Of a stretch of DNA of 64,000 bases, positions 28,282 through 37,217 are shown in pieces (position 1 is the stretch's first letter; each line of letters opens with the position of its first letter). The stretch covers positions 345,943 through 409,942 of the forward strand of contig NZ_KQ948148.1 in assembly GCF_001513955.1 (NCBI RefSeq). Reading direction: 5' to 3'. Made by a program: the position numbers and the translations under genes. Origin of the DNA: Streptomyces pseudovenezuelae. Lineage in GTDB: Bacteria; Actinomycetota; Actinomycetes; Streptomycetales; Streptomycetaceae. Below the pieces are notes generated by a model, which searched no databases, was not told the DNA's origin, and saw nothing but the letters and a program-made list of their open reading frames with translations.

Positions 28282-29124
28282 ATGACTCGCAGGCTCCGCA
28301 TCAAGCACGTCACGCAGGTCGCGTACGCCCAGCCCGCGGCCTCGTCCCACAACGAGGTCCGCATGACCCCGCTGACCCTGCCCGCCCAGACCACGCTGGA
28401 CGCCCGGGTCACCGTCAGCCCGGCGACGCCCACCTGGTCGTACTGGGACTACTGGGGCACCCAGGTCACCGGCTTCGACCTGATGGACCCGCACGGCCAT
28501 CTCACCATCACGGCCTCCAGCCTGGTCGAGACGCACCCCGCGGGCCCGCTTCCCGAGCCGCCCGGCTGGGCCGGGCTCGCCGAACAGAGCGCGAACTCAC
28601 GCCTGTTGGAATTCCTCGACCCCACGGTCCGTACGACCGTCCCCGCCGGGCTGGTCGACCGGGCACGCGAGGTCTCGGCCGGACTCGACGTCCACGCGAC
28701 GGCGGTCGCCGTGTCCGCCCTCGTCGCCGACCGGGTCTCCTACCTGCCCGGCACCACGGGCGTGAACACCTCCGCCACCGAGGCCTGGGAGCAGGGCGCC
28801 GGTGTCTGCCAGGACATCGCCCATGTCACCCTCGCGCTGCTGCGGGGCGTGGGCCTGCCGACGCGGTACGTCTCCGGCTATCTGCATCCCGAGCGGGACG
28901 CGGAACTGCACCGGCCGGTCGCGGGGCAGAGCCACGCCTGGGTCGAGTACTGGGCCGGCGAATGGTGCGGCTACGACCCGACCAACCGGGTCCGGGCCGA
29001 CGAGTCCCACGTGGTGGTGGGCCGGGGCCGGGACTACGACGACGTGACCCCGCACAAGGGGATCTACCGGGGCGTCCCGGCAGGGCCGCCGGAGGTCACG
29101 GTGGAGTTCACGCGGGTGGCGTGA
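28282..29124 (+). CDS. Transglutaminase-like protease of the ATP-grasp/alpha-E cluster
   Basis: The 280-residue product has the bacterial transglutaminase N-terminal beta region (RRLRIKHVTQVAYAQPAASS) and a papain-like core. The likely catalytic Cys is in WEQGAGVCQDIAHV (about residue 176), the His in AGQSHAWVEYW (about 217), and the Asp in CGYDPTNR (about 233). It starts 1 bp after the alpha-E stop. It may cleave or crosslink the peptide product of the ATP-grasp enzyme. Confidence 0.92.
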   Translation: MTRRLRIKHVTQVAYAQPAASSHNEVRMTPLTLPAQTTLDARVTVSPATPTWSYWDYWGTQVTGFDLMDPHGHLTITASSLVETHPAGPLPEPPGWAGLAEQSANSRLLEFLDPTVRTTVPAGLVDRAREVSAGLDVHATAVAVSALVADRVSYLPGTTGVNTSATEAWEQGAGVCQDIAHVTLALLRGVGLPTRYVSGYLHPERDAELHRPVAGQSHAWVEYWAGEWCGYDPTNRVRADESHVVVGRGRDYDDVTPHKGIYRGVPAGPPEVTVEFTRVA

Positions 29125-29125
29125 A

Positions 29126-29165
29126 CGGCGGGCGGGGCCGCGATGCTCCGCGGCCCCGCCCGCCG
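29126..29165. terminator. Perfect 17-bp bidirectional hairpin
   Basis: CGGCGGGCGGGGCCGCG (29126-29142) pairs with CGCGGCCCCGCCCGCCG (29149-29165) around a 6-nt loop. It lies exactly between the convergent transglutaminase and sugar-binding protein genes. Confidence 0.85.
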
Positions 29166-29169
29166 GCGG

Positions 29170-30273
29170 TCACTGCAGGCCCGCCGCCGCGCAGGCGCTC
29201 TTGTAGTCCGAGGTGCAGATGTCCTTGACGGTGTAGATGCCGTCCTTGACGACCGTGCTCTTGATGTTGTCCCTCGTCAGCGCGACGACCTGGACGAGCT
29301 GGGCCGGGATGTCCTTGTTCGTCGGGCTGTCCACGCTGTCCGTGGCGAGGGCGTCGAACTGGATGCCCTTGCCCTGGATCTTCGTCACGGCCATCTCGGC
29401 GGCGGCCTCGGCCTCGTCCGGGTACGGCTTGTAGACGCTCATGTACTGCTCGCCCGCGACGATCCGCTGCACCGCGGACAGTTCCGCGTCCTGGCCCGTG
29501 ATCGGCGGGAGCTTGGTCATGCCCGCGTCCTCCATCGCCTGGATGGCCGCGCCGGCCATGGCGTCGTTGGCGGAGTACACGGCCTTGATGTTGCCCTTGC
29601 CGATCGCGCTGACCGCCTCGGCCATGTTCTTCTGCGCGATCTCCGGCTTCCAGCCGTCGACGTCGTAGGTCTTGGCGATCGTCACCTTGCCGTTGAGCTC
29701 GGACATCGCGCCCGCCTTGAACTGCCCGGCGTTCGGGTCGGACGGCGAGCCGTTGATCATCACGATCTTGTCGGAGGTGTCGATGCCCGAGCCGAGCGCC
29801 TCCAGGAGGGAGCGGCCCTGCACCTCGCCGACCAGCTCGTTGTCGAAGGAGACGTATCCGTCGATCGGGCCCTCGGCGAGCCGGTCGTAGGCGATGACCG
29901 GGATGCCCGCGTCCTTGGCCTTCTCCACCATGCCGGCGATGGCGTGCGAGTCCACCGCGTCCAGCAGGATGACGTCGACCTTCTGGTCGATCATCTGCTG
30001 CATCTGCGTGGCCTGCTTCTTGGCGCTGGCCTCGCCGTTGGCGTAGACGGTCTTGCCCTGCTTGCCGGTGAGCTCGGAGACCTTCTTCTTGATGATCGGG
30101 TAGTCGAACTCCTCGTAGCGGGTGTTCGTCTTCTCCGGCATCAGCACACCCACGGTGATGTCGTTGCCCTTGGTCGGACTCGCCTCGCTCCCGCTCGCGG
30201 CGCCGAGCGCGCCGCAGGCGGCCAGCGAGAAGGTCATCGTGGACGCGGCCACGGCTATGGCGATACGACGCAT
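29170..30273 (-). CDS. Sugar ABC transporter substrate-binding lipoprotein (XylF-like)
   Basis: I start at ATG 30273 (MRRIAIAVAAS). The signal peptide ends in the lipobox SLAAC with C20 as the lipid-anchored residue. The 367-residue product is a type I periplasmic-binding protein of the xylose/ribose class: DITVGVLMPEKTNTRYEEFD, VDVILLDAVDSHAIAGMVEK, IPVIAYDRLA, VYSANDAMAGAAIQAMEDAG. No permease or ATPase genes are adjacent, so it works with transporters elsewhere or as a sensor. Confidence 0.9.
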   Translation of the reverse strand: MRRIAIAVAASTMTFSLAACGALGAASGSEASPTKGNDITVGVLMPEKTNTRYEEFDYPIIKKKVSELTGKQGKTVYANGEASAKKQATQMQQMIDQKVDVILLDAVDSHAIAGMVEKAKDAGIPVIAYDRLAEGPIDGYVSFDNELVGEVQGRSLLEALGSGIDTSDKIVMINGSPSDPNAGQFKAGAMSELNGKVTIAKTYDVDGWKPEIAQKNMAEAVSAIGKGNIKAVYSANDAMAGAAIQAMEDAGMTKLPPITGQDAELSAVQRIVAGEQYMSVYKPYPDEAEAAAEMAVTKIQGKGIQFDALATDSVDSPTNKDIPAQLVQVVALTRDNIKSTVVKDGIYTVKDICTSDYKSACAAAGLQ

Positions 30274-30408
30274 GGGGCTGCTCACTTCTGGTGCTTTCCG
30301 GACGCGGGCGCGGCATTGCGGCCCATGTGACTGAAAAGCCAACGCGGGGCCGCCCACCGACGTCAAGCGGAATCACTTAACGAGTGCGCAACGCCACTCT
30401 CCGCCGAT

Positions 30409-30453
30409 GGTGTGAAGACTTGGCGCGAACACTAGTACAACCAACTTCACACC
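30409..30453. promoter_or_regulatory. 9-bp inverted repeat in the divergent intergenic region
   Basis: GGTGTGAAG (30409-30417) and CTTCACACC (30445-30453) form a perfect repeat with a 27-bp spacer, between the sugar-binding protein and FN3 protein genes. It could be a pair of half-sites for a regulator of either gene. Confidence 0.35.
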
Positions 30454-30513
30454 TCGCGAGTCGTGATCACAGCAGCCGCACAACTGCTGTTCCTTACTCG
30501 ACCAGAGGACCGA

Positions 30514-32898
30514 ATGAAGTCAGCCAGACGGACGACCGCCGCCGCAGTCGTCCTCGCCACCGCAGGCACCCTGTTCACCGCGGGCGCGGCACCCGCCTCC
30601 GCGGCCGTGAACTGCGCCTCCCCCGTGTTCAAGCGGCAGTTCTACGCGAACACGAGCCTGTCCGGCACCCCGAAGAAGACCGACTGCGACAACGCGATCG
30701 ACCAGTCCTGGAGCGGCGCCCCCGTCTCCGGCCTTCCGAAGGACAACTTCGCGGTCCGCTGGACCGTGACCCGCGACTTCGGCTCCGGCGGCCCCTTCGC
30801 GCTCAACGCCTCGGGGCTCGACGGCATCCGCGTCTACGTCGACGGCGTACGCAGGATCGACCTCTGGAAGAACGTCTCGACCACGGTCGCGAAGGCCGCC
30901 GCCGTCACCGTCCCGTCCGGCACCCACACCCTGCGCGTCGACTACGTGAACTGGACCGGCGCCGCCAAGGTCAAGGTCGGCTACGCGCCCCGGACCTCCG
31001 CCGACGTCGACAAGGTCAAGCCGCTCACGCCGACGGGCACTTCGGTGTCGTACGACCGGAGCACCCGCAGGGCCAAGGTCGTCTGGTCGAGGAACAAGGA
31101 GATGGACCTCGCCGGGTACCAGGTCTACCGGCGGCTCAAGGGCACCTCGTACGGCACCAAGCCGCTCACCACGACCACCTCGACCTCGTACACCGACACC
31201 CCGCCGCCCACCGGCGCCACGTACTACTACGAGGTCCGCGCCCGCGACAAGGCCGGCAACACCTCCGGCGGCACCGCCGACCAGCCCGTCACCACCGTGG
31301 ACACGACTCCGCCCGCGGCGCCGTTCCTGGAGATGGACGCGTGCCCGGCGGGCCAGCCCTACGCGGCCCCCGAGCTCGTGACCACCGCGGAGAACGCGGC
31401 CGACATCGCCCTCTACGAGATGCAGCGGCTCAACCCGGCCACCAACAGCTGGGTGACCGTGTACACCGGCGCCAAGGGCGCGATCTGCGACACGGGGCAG
31501 ATCGCCGACGGCAGCAAGGTCACCTATCGCGGCCGGGCCCGGGACGCCGTCGGGAACTGGTCCGCGTACTCGGCTGCCACCACCTTCACCACGTTCGACC
31601 TGACACCGCCCGCCACCGCCGCCGACGCGCGCGTCGAGTACCGGTCGGGCGTTCCGCACGTGGTGTGGTCGGCCGTCGACGGGGCCGCACGGTACGAGGT
31701 CCTCCAGTACGACCAGGCGACGGGCGGCTGGCTCGACGCGCTGCCCGGTACGGCCGGCACCACCACGCAGACCGATGTCGTACCGCGCCAACTGGTTGCC
31801 GTCGCCGACTCCTACCGGTACGCGGTGCGCGCCCAGGACACCAGGGGCAACGCCTCCGCGCCGGTGGAGGCCGTCCTGGACATGGCGGACCGGCCGGAGG
31901 CGATCGCCCCGTACGAGACCACCGCCACCCGCTCCGCCGGGGGCGTGTACGTCTCCTGGGCCAGTGCCGACCCGTGGGCCCACGACAGCGCCCCGCTGCT
32001 CACCTACCGGATCGAGCGGACCGACCCGGCGACCGGTGAGACCGTCGTCGTGGACAAGTGCGGGCCGGACAGCGCGGATCCGTCGGTGGACTGGTGGTGG
32101 GCGGGTGACGACGCTCCCTCCTACGCCGGGCGCAAGGTCCTGCGCGGCACCTGCCAGGACGTCTCCGGAGCCTCCGAGACGACGTACGAGTACCGGGTCG
32201 TCACCGTCGACCCGTACGGACACGCCTCTCGGCCCGGTCCGGCGGCCACCGCGACGACCCCGGACACCAAGCGTCCGGACCCGGTGGAGAACCTGACCGC
32301 CGAGCAGGTCCCGCTCGGTGTACGCCTGACCTGGACCCCGCCCGCCGACGACGACGTCTTCACGTACTACGTGTGGCAGGGCGTCACCGACCCGGAGTCC
32401 GGCGAGACGCGCTGGAAGCGGAACTGCTGGAGGGGGGAGTCCCTTGCCGAGACCGAGATCCTCTGCCCGACCGTCGCGGACGGCGCGACCCACGTCTACC
32501 GGGTGGCCGCCGTCGACGCCCTCTGGGACGAGGGGCCGGACTTCTTCCACACGGCCGACGTCTCCGTGACCCTGCCCGACGCCCGGCCGCCCGGCTGGAC
32601 CGGCACCGAGATCGTCGAGGACAGCTACCCGGACCTGTACGTCGGCTGCTCCGAGAGCTCCGGCCTCGGGGACTGCGCCCGGTTCACGGGCTACCGCGTG
32701 GAGCGCTGGGACCCGGCGACGAGTGCCTACGTCACGCTGGCCGAGGGGGCGACGGACAACACCCACTCCTTCATGGACACGACCGTCCACGAGGACCGGC
32801 TGGCCCTGTACTACTACCGCGTCGTCCTCCTGGACTCCGCGGGCACCGAGACCGTGGCCCGGTCCCCGGCGTACGGCATCTGGGAGTACGAGTTCTGA
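30514..32898 (+). CDS. Secreted PA14-like/fibronectin type III repeat protein
   Basis: ATG 30514 follows GAGGA at 6 bp spacing. The 794-residue product starts with a signal peptide (RRTTAAAVVLATAGTLFTAG, cleavage near PASAA). A PA14/GLEYA-like beta domain at about 42-160 contains GLDGIRVYVDGVRRID. Six FN3-like modules follow, starting near 168, 264, 363, 459, 584 and 689 (repeated TPPA/RPDP linkers and Y-x-Y-x-V-x-A strands). No catalytic domain is visible. It is probably a cell-surface or matrix adhesion or sugar-binding protein. Confidence 0.8.
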   Translation: MKSARRTTAAAVVLATAGTLFTAGAAPASAAVNCASPVFKRQFYANTSLSGTPKKTDCDNAIDQSWSGAPVSGLPKDNFAVRWTVTRDFGSGGPFALNASGLDGIRVYVDGVRRIDLWKNVSTTVAKAAAVTVPSGTHTLRVDYVNWTGAAKVKVGYAPRTSADVDKVKPLTPTGTSVSYDRSTRRAKVVWSRNKEMDLAGYQVYRRLKGTSYGTKPLTTTTSTSYTDTPPPTGATYYYEVRARDKAGNTSGGTADQPVTTVDTTPPAAPFLEMDACPAGQPYAAPELVTTAENAADIALYEMQRLNPATNSWVTVYTGAKGAICDTGQIADGSKVTYRGRARDAVGNWSAYSAATTFTTFDLTPPATAADARVEYRSGVPHVVWSAVDGAARYEVLQYDQATGGWLDALPGTAGTTTQTDVVPRQLVAVADSYRYAVRAQDTRGNASAPVEAVLDMADRPEAIAPYETTATRSAGGVYVSWASADPWAHDSAPLLTYRIERTDPATGETVVVDKCGPDSADPSVDWWWAGDDAPSYAGRKVLRGTCQDVSGASETTYEYRVVTVDPYGHASRPGPAATATTPDTKRPDPVENLTAEQVPLGVRLTWTPPADDDVFTYYVWQGVTDPESGETRWKRNCWRGESLAETEILCPTVADGATHVYRVAAVDALWDEGPDFFHTADVSVTLPDARPPGWTGTEIVEDSYPDLYVGCSESSGLGDCARFTGYRVERWDPATSAYVTLAEGATDNTHSFMDTTVHEDRLALYYYRVVLLDSAGTETVARSPAYGIWEYEF

Positions 32899-32911
32899 AC
32901 CGGAACACAGG

Positions 32912-32943
32912 GAAGGGGCCCGGAGATCTCTCCGGGCCCCTTC
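32912..32943. terminator. 15-bp hairpin between FN3 gene and hspR
   Basis: GAAGGGGCCCGGAGA (32912-32926) pairs with TCTCCGGGCCCCTTC (32929-32943). It lies between the convergent FN3 gene (ends 32898) and hspR (ends 32955) and likely terminates both the FN3 transcript and the dnaK operon. Confidence 0.8.
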
Positions 32944-32954
32944 TCCATGCCTGC

Positions 32955-33401
32955 CTAGTCCTTGGCCTTCTTCGGCCGCCACACCACCAGCGCGCTGGTC
33001 TGCTGGACCTCCTGGTACGGCACCAGGTCACGGCGGTACGACGCGTGCACCGCCGCCTCACGCTGCTGCATGGCCGCCGCGGCGCCCTCGACGGCCGCCT
33101 GCAGCTCGACCACCCGGGACTGCAGCGCCGCGACCTGGTTCTCCAGCTCGATGATGCGCTTGATGCCGGCGAGGTTGATGCCCTCGTCCTGCGACAACTG
33201 CTGGACGGTGCGCAGCAGTTCGATGTCGCGGGCCGAGTAGCGCCGGCCCCGGCCCGCGGTGCGGTCCGGGGACACCAGGCCCAGACGGTCATACTGGCGC
33301 AGTGTCTGCGGGTGCAGGCCGGAGAGCTGGGCCGCCACCGAGATGACGTAGACCGGGGTTTCCTCGGTCAGTTCATACGGATTGCGTCGACGACCGTCCA
33401 T
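32955..33401 (-). CDS. hspR: Heat-shock repressor HspR (MerR family)
   Basis: HspR represses the dnaK operon and clpB by binding HAIR sites, with DnaK as co-repressor in Streptomyces. The 148-residue product has the MerR helix-turn-helix VAAQLSGLHPQTLRQYDRLG and wing RTAGRGRRYSARDIE, a coiled coil (ELENQVAALQSRVVELQAAV) and a Lys-rich tail. It is the last gene of the dnaK-grpE-dnaJ-hspR operon, 6 bp after dnaJ. Confidence 0.96.
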   Translation of the reverse strand: MDGRRRNPYELTEETPVYVISVAAQLSGLHPQTLRQYDRLGLVSPDRTAGRGRRYSARDIELLRTVQQLSQDEGINLAGIKRIIELENQVAALQSRVVELQAAVEGAAAAMQQREAAVHASYRRDLVPYQEVQQTSALVVWRPKKAKD

Positions 33402-33407
33402 CTCGAA

Positions 33408-34589
33408 TCATGCTCCCTTCGCGGCCTGGAACAGCTCCGCCCGTGGGTCCTCACCCACGGTCGCCTCGCGATACGCCTCCAGCGCGTCACGAGCCTTCCC
33501 CGACAGCTCGGTCGGGACACTCACCTCGACGGTGACCAGCAGGTCGCCCCGGGTGCCGTCCTTGCGGACCGCGCCCTTGCCCCGCGCCCGCATGGTGCGG
33601 CCGTTGGGCGTGCCCGGGGGCAGTTTCAGCGTCACGGCCGGGCCGCCCAGCGTCGGCACCCTGACCTCGCCGCCGAGCGCCGCCTCCGAGAAGGTCACCG
33701 GGACCGTCACCGTGAGGTTGTCGCCCTTGCGGCCGAAGACGGGGTGCGTCGCGACATGCACGGTGACGTACAGGTCGCCCGCTGGGCCGCCGCGTTCACC
33801 GGGCGCCCCCTTCCCGCGCAGCCGGATCCGCTGCCCGTCGGAGACGCCCGCCGGGATGCGGACCTGCATGGTGCGGGAGGACTTGGCCCGCCCGGAGCCC
33901 TTGCAGATCTCGCAGGGGTTCTCCGCGATCAGGCCGCGGCCCTTGCAGTCGGGGCAGGGGTCCGTGAGGGAGAACCCTCCGCCGGAGCCCCTCGCCACCT
34001 GGCCGGTGCCCACGCAGGTCGGGCACACGCGCGGGTTGCCGTTGGCGTCGCCGGTGCCCGAGCAGGCCTTGCAGGGGGCCTGCGAGGACATCCGGAGCGG
34101 GACCGTCGCCCCCTCGATCGCCTCGGTGAAGCTGAGGGTGACCTCGGTGTCGATGTCCTGCCCGCGCCGGGGCTGGACGCGCGTGGTGCCGGAGCTGCCC
34201 CGGTTGAACAGGCCCCCGAAGACGTCTCCGAGTCCGCCGCCGAAGCCGCCGGCACCCTGGCCCTGTCCCTGGGCGCCGCCTCCGAAGAGGTCGCCCAGGT
34301 CGAAGTTGAAGGAGCCGCCCGCGCCGCCCGGCCCCGGGCGGAAGCCGCCGTTGCCGAACAGGGCGCGGGCCTCGTCGTACTCCTTGCGCTTCTTGGGGTC
34401 ACCGAGGACGTCGTTCGCCTCGGAGATCTCCTTGAAGCGCTCCTCGGCCTTGGTGTTGCCCTTGTTGGCGTCCGGGTGGAACTCGCGGGCGAGCTTGCGG
34501 TACGCCTTCTTGATCTCGGCCTCGGTGGCGTCCTTGGGGACGCCGAGGACCTTGTAGTAATCCTTCTCGATGAAGTCCTTGGTGCTCAT
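33408..34589 (-). CDS. dnaJ: Chaperone DnaJ
   Basis: The co-chaperone stimulates DnaK ATPase. The 393-residue product has a J domain with HPD in LAREFHPDANKG (about residues 36-48), a long Gly/Phe-rich region (GGFGGGLGDVFGG), four zinc-binding motifs CKACSGTG, CPTCVGTG, CPDCKGRG and CEICKGSG (about 160-220), and the C-terminal substrate domain. This is the DnaJ1 type of the actinobacterial operon. Confidence 0.97.
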   Translation of the reverse strand: MSTKDFIEKDYYKVLGVPKDATEAEIKKAYRKLAREFHPDANKGNTKAEERFKEISEANDVLGDPKKRKEYDEARALFGNGGFRPGPGGAGGSFNFDLGDLFGGGAQGQGQGAGGFGGGLGDVFGGLFNRGSSGTTRVQPRRGQDIDTEVTLSFTEAIEGATVPLRMSSQAPCKACSGTGDANGNPRVCPTCVGTGQVARGSGGGFSLTDPCPDCKGRGLIAENPCEICKGSGRAKSSRTMQVRIPAGVSDGQRIRLRGKGAPGERGGPAGDLYVTVHVATHPVFGRKGDNLTVTVPVTFSEAALGGEVRVPTLGGPAVTLKLPPGTPNGRTMRARGKGAVRKDGTRGDLLVTVEVSVPTELSGKARDALEAYREATVGEDPRAELFQAAKGA

Positions 34590-34634
34590 CCTCGACGCGC
34601 CCCCTTTCCGGTGTCCCGATGGTTCTCTTCGACC

Positions 34635-35282
34635 TCAGCCCTCCTCAGGGCCGTTGTCCTTGTCGTCGCCGGCCTCGGACCCGTCCTCGGCCTTGACCGC
34701 CTGCGCGCCCGGCTGCGGTTCGGCCACGGCCACCCGCGCGGGGCGGATGGTGCGCTCGCCGATGCGATACCCGGGCTGCAGGATCGCCACGCACGTCGTC
34801 TCGGTGACGTCCGGTGCGTAACTGTGCATCAGGGCCTCGTGGATCGTCGGGTCGAAGGGCTCGCCCTCCTTGCCGAACTGCTGCAGGCCCATCTTCGCCG
34901 CGACGGTCTCCAGGGACTCCGCGACGGACTTGAACCCGCCGAGAAGCTCACCGTGTTCGCGCGCGCGGCCGATGTCGTCGAGCGTGGGCAGGAGCTCGGT
35001 CAGGAGGTTCGCGATGGCGATCTCCTTGACCGTGATCCGGTCCCGCTCCACCCGGCGGCGGTAGTTCTGGAACTCGGCCTGGAGCCGCTGGAGGTCCGCG
35101 GTGCGCTCGTCGAGCGCCTTGCGCGACTGGTCCAGCTGGGCCGTCAGACCGGCGATCTGCGCTGTTGCGTCCCCGGCCGGGGCCGCCCCTTCCTGGGGGG
35201 CGGCCTTCGGCTCGGCGTCGTCGGGGGTGGCGCCGGAGGGGACGTCGGGCTTCTCGTCGAAGCCCGGGGTCTCCTCCGTCAC
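34635..35282 (-). CDS. grpE: Nucleotide exchange factor GrpE
   Basis: GrpE releases ADP from DnaK. The 215-residue product has a disordered acidic N-terminus, a long coiled coil (DQSRKALDERTADLQRLQAE) and the C-terminal beta domain with the signature PFDPTIHEALMHSYAPDV. The GTG start at 35282 overlaps the dnaK stop by 4 bp (GTGA). Confidence 0.96.
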   Translation of the reverse strand: MTEETPGFDEKPDVPSGATPDDAEPKAAPQEGAAPAGDATAQIAGLTAQLDQSRKALDERTADLQRLQAEFQNYRRRVERDRITVKEIAIANLLTELLPTLDDIGRAREHGELLGGFKSVAESLETVAAKMGLQQFGKEGEPFDPTIHEALMHSYAPDVTETTCVAILQPGYRIGERTIRPARVAVAEPQPGAQAVKAEDGSEAGDDKDNGPEEG

Positions 35283-37123
35283 GCGGCACCGTCCTTGCGC
35301 TCGTCGTCCACGATCTCGGCGTCCACGACGTCGTCGTCCGCCTTGGCCTGGGAGGCACCGGCGTCCTCGCCGTCGGCGGCCTGTCCGGCCTGGGCGTCGG
35401 CGTACATGGCCTGGCCGACCTTCTGGGAGACCGCGGCGACCTTCTCGGTCGCGGTGCGGATCTCCGCGGTGTCCTCGCCCTTGAGCGCGGCCTTCAGCTC
35501 CTCGACGGCGGACTCGACCTCGGTCTTGACCTCACCGGGGACCTTGTCCTCGTTGTCCTTGAGGAACTTCTCCGTCTGGTAGACGAGCTGCTCGCCCTGG
35601 TTGCGGGTCTCGGCGGCCTCGCGGCGGCGGTGGTCCTCCTCCGCGTACTGCTCGGCCTCCTGGCGCATCCGGTCGACCTCGTCCTTCGGCAGCGAGGAGC
35701 CGCCGGTGACGGTCATCTTCTGCTCCTTGCCCGTGCCCAGGTCCTTCGCGGTCACGTGCATGATGCCGTTGGCGTCGATGTCGAAGGCGACCTCGATCTG
35801 CGGGACACCGCGCGGGGCCGGCGGCAGACCGGTCAGCTCGAACATCCCGAGCTTCTTGTTGTACGCCGCGATCTCGCGCTCGCCCTGGTAGACCTGGATC
35901 TGCACGGAGGGCTGGTTGTCCTCGGCGGTGGTGAAGATCTCGGACCGCTTGGTCGGGATCGTCGTGTTCCGCTCGATGAGCTTGGTCATGATGCCGCCCT
36001 TGGTCTCGATGCCGAGGGACAGCGGGGTCACGTCGAGGAGCAGGACGTCCTTGACCTCACCCTTGAGGACACCGGCCTGCAGGGCGGCGCCGATGGCGAC
36101 GACCTCGTCCGGGTTGACGCCCTTGTTGGCGTCCTTGCCGCCGGTGAGCTCCTTGACGAGCTCGGCCACGGCGGGCATACGGGTGGAGCCACCGACGAGG
36201 ACGACGTGGTCGATCTCGTTGATGGAGACGCCGGCGTCCTTCATGACGTTGAAGAACGGGGTCTTGCAGCGCTCCAGCAGGTCCGCGGTCAGCTGCTGGA
36301 ACTGGGCCCGGGTGAGCTTCTCGTCCAGGTGCAGCGGGCCCTCGGCGGAGGCCGTGATGTAGGGCAGGTTGATCGAGGTCTCGGTGGAGCTGGACAGCTC
36401 GATCTTGGCCTTCTCGGCCGCCTCGCGCAGACGCTGCAGCGCCATCTTGTCCTTGGCGAGGTCCACGCCGTGACCGGACTTGAACTGCTGCACCAGGTAG
36501 TCGACGACGCGCTGGTCCCAGTCGTCACCACCGAGGTGGTTGTCACCGTTGGTGGCCTTCACCTCGACGACGCCGTCGCCGATCTCCAGCAGGGACACGT
36601 CGAAGGTGCCGCCGCCGAGGTCGAAGACGAGGATCGTCTGGTCGTCCTTGTCGAGGCCGTACGCGAGCGCGGCCGCGGTGGGCTCGTTGACGATGCGCAG
36701 GACGTTCAGGCCCGCGATCTCGCCGGCCTCCTTGGTCGCCTGGCGCTCGGAGTCGTTGAAGTACGCCGGGACGGTGATGACCGCGTCGGTCACCTTCTCG
36801 CCCAGGTAGGACTCGGCGTCCCGCTTCAGCTTCTGCAGGATGAAGGCGGACATCTGCTGCGGGTTGAAGGGCTTCCCGTCCAGCTCCGTCTTCCAGTCGG
36901 TGCCCATGTGACGCTTCACCGAACGGATGGTCCGGTCCACGTTGGTGACCGCCTGGCGCTTGGCCACCTCGCCGACCAGCACTTCGCCGTTCTTCGCGAA
37001 GGCGACGACGGACGGCGTGGTCCTGGCACCCTCGGCGTTGGTGATGACGGTGGGCTCGCCGCCTTCGAGAACGCTGACGACGGAGTTAGTCGTGCCCAGG
37101 TCGATGCCGACCGCACGTGCCAT
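35279..37123 (-). CDS. dnaK: Chaperone DnaK (Hsp70)
   Basis: Full-length Hsp70 of 614 residues. The ATPase domain begins ARAVGIDLGTTNSVVSV; other Hsp70 signatures are ILVFDLGGGTFDVSLLEIGD and VVLVGGSTRMPAVAELVKE. The peptide-binding beta domain (LLDVTPLSLGIETKGG) and helical lid follow, with an acidic end. Start at ATG 37123 gives the standard N-terminus; the frame extends upstream across the HAIR site and cannot be coding there. It is the first gene of the operon, with HAIR elements upstream. Confidence 0.98.
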   Translation of the reverse strand: MARAVGIDLGTTNSVVSVLEGGEPTVITNAEGARTTPSVVAFAKNGEVLVGEVAKRQAVTNVDRTIRSVKRHMGTDWKTELDGKPFNPQQMSAFILQKLKRDAESYLGEKVTDAVITVPAYFNDSERQATKEAGEIAGLNVLRIVNEPTAAALAYGLDKDDQTILVFDLGGGTFDVSLLEIGDGVVEVKATNGDNHLGGDDWDQRVVDYLVQQFKSGHGVDLAKDKMALQRLREAAEKAKIELSSSTETSINLPYITASAEGPLHLDEKLTRAQFQQLTADLLERCKTPFFNVMKDAGVSINEIDHVVLVGGSTRMPAVAELVKELTGGKDANKGVNPDEVVAIGAALQAGVLKGEVKDVLLLDVTPLSLGIETKGGIMTKLIERNTTIPTKRSEIFTTAEDNQPSVQIQVYQGEREIAAYNKKLGMFELTGLPPAPRGVPQIEVAFDIDANGIMHVTAKDLGTGKEQKMTVTGGSSLPKDEVDRMRQEAEQYAEEDHRRREAAETRNQGEQLVYQTEKFLKDNEDKVPGEVKTEVESAVEELKAALKGEDTAEIRTATEKVAAVSQKVGQAMYADAQAGQAADGEDAGASQAKADDDVVDAEIVDDERKDGAA

Positions 37124-37142
37124 GGTTGATTCCTCCAGCTGA

Positions 37143-37163
37143 CTTGAGTGGAACAGGCTCAAG
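37143..37163 (-). promoter_or_regulatory. HAIR element of the dnaK operon
   Basis: CTTGAGT-N7-GCTCAAG (37143-37163) is a near-perfect HspR operator (13 of 14 positions), 20 bp upstream of the dnaK start codon, where it would overlap the promoter or leader. Confidence 0.92.
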
Positions 37164-37194
37164 TGTGCACGACACCTCCCGCCCGGTCAACAGA

Positions 37195-37215
37195 CCTGAG
37201 TCGTGCGGGCTCAAC
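37195..37215 (-). promoter_or_regulatory. Second, imperfect HAIR-like site
   Basis: CCTGAGT-N7-GCTCAAC (37195-37215) keeps the spacing and the TGAGT/GCTCA cores of HAIR and lies 31 bp upstream of the first site. Streptomyces dnaK promoters are known to carry more than one HAIR copy. It abuts the 3' end of the WecA-like gene. Confidence 0.75.
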
Positions 37216-37217
37216 TC

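Noticed and set aside
32373..35582. 1069-aa plus-strand open frame over hspR-dnaJ-grpE
   Set aside because: Antisense of three certain genes, with repetitive RRG/VLL composition and no domain signature.
35165..37129. 654-aa plus-strand open frame opposite dnaK
   Set aside because: Val/Leu/Gly/Arg-rich low-information sequence typical of an antisense frame; dnaK on the other strand is certain.
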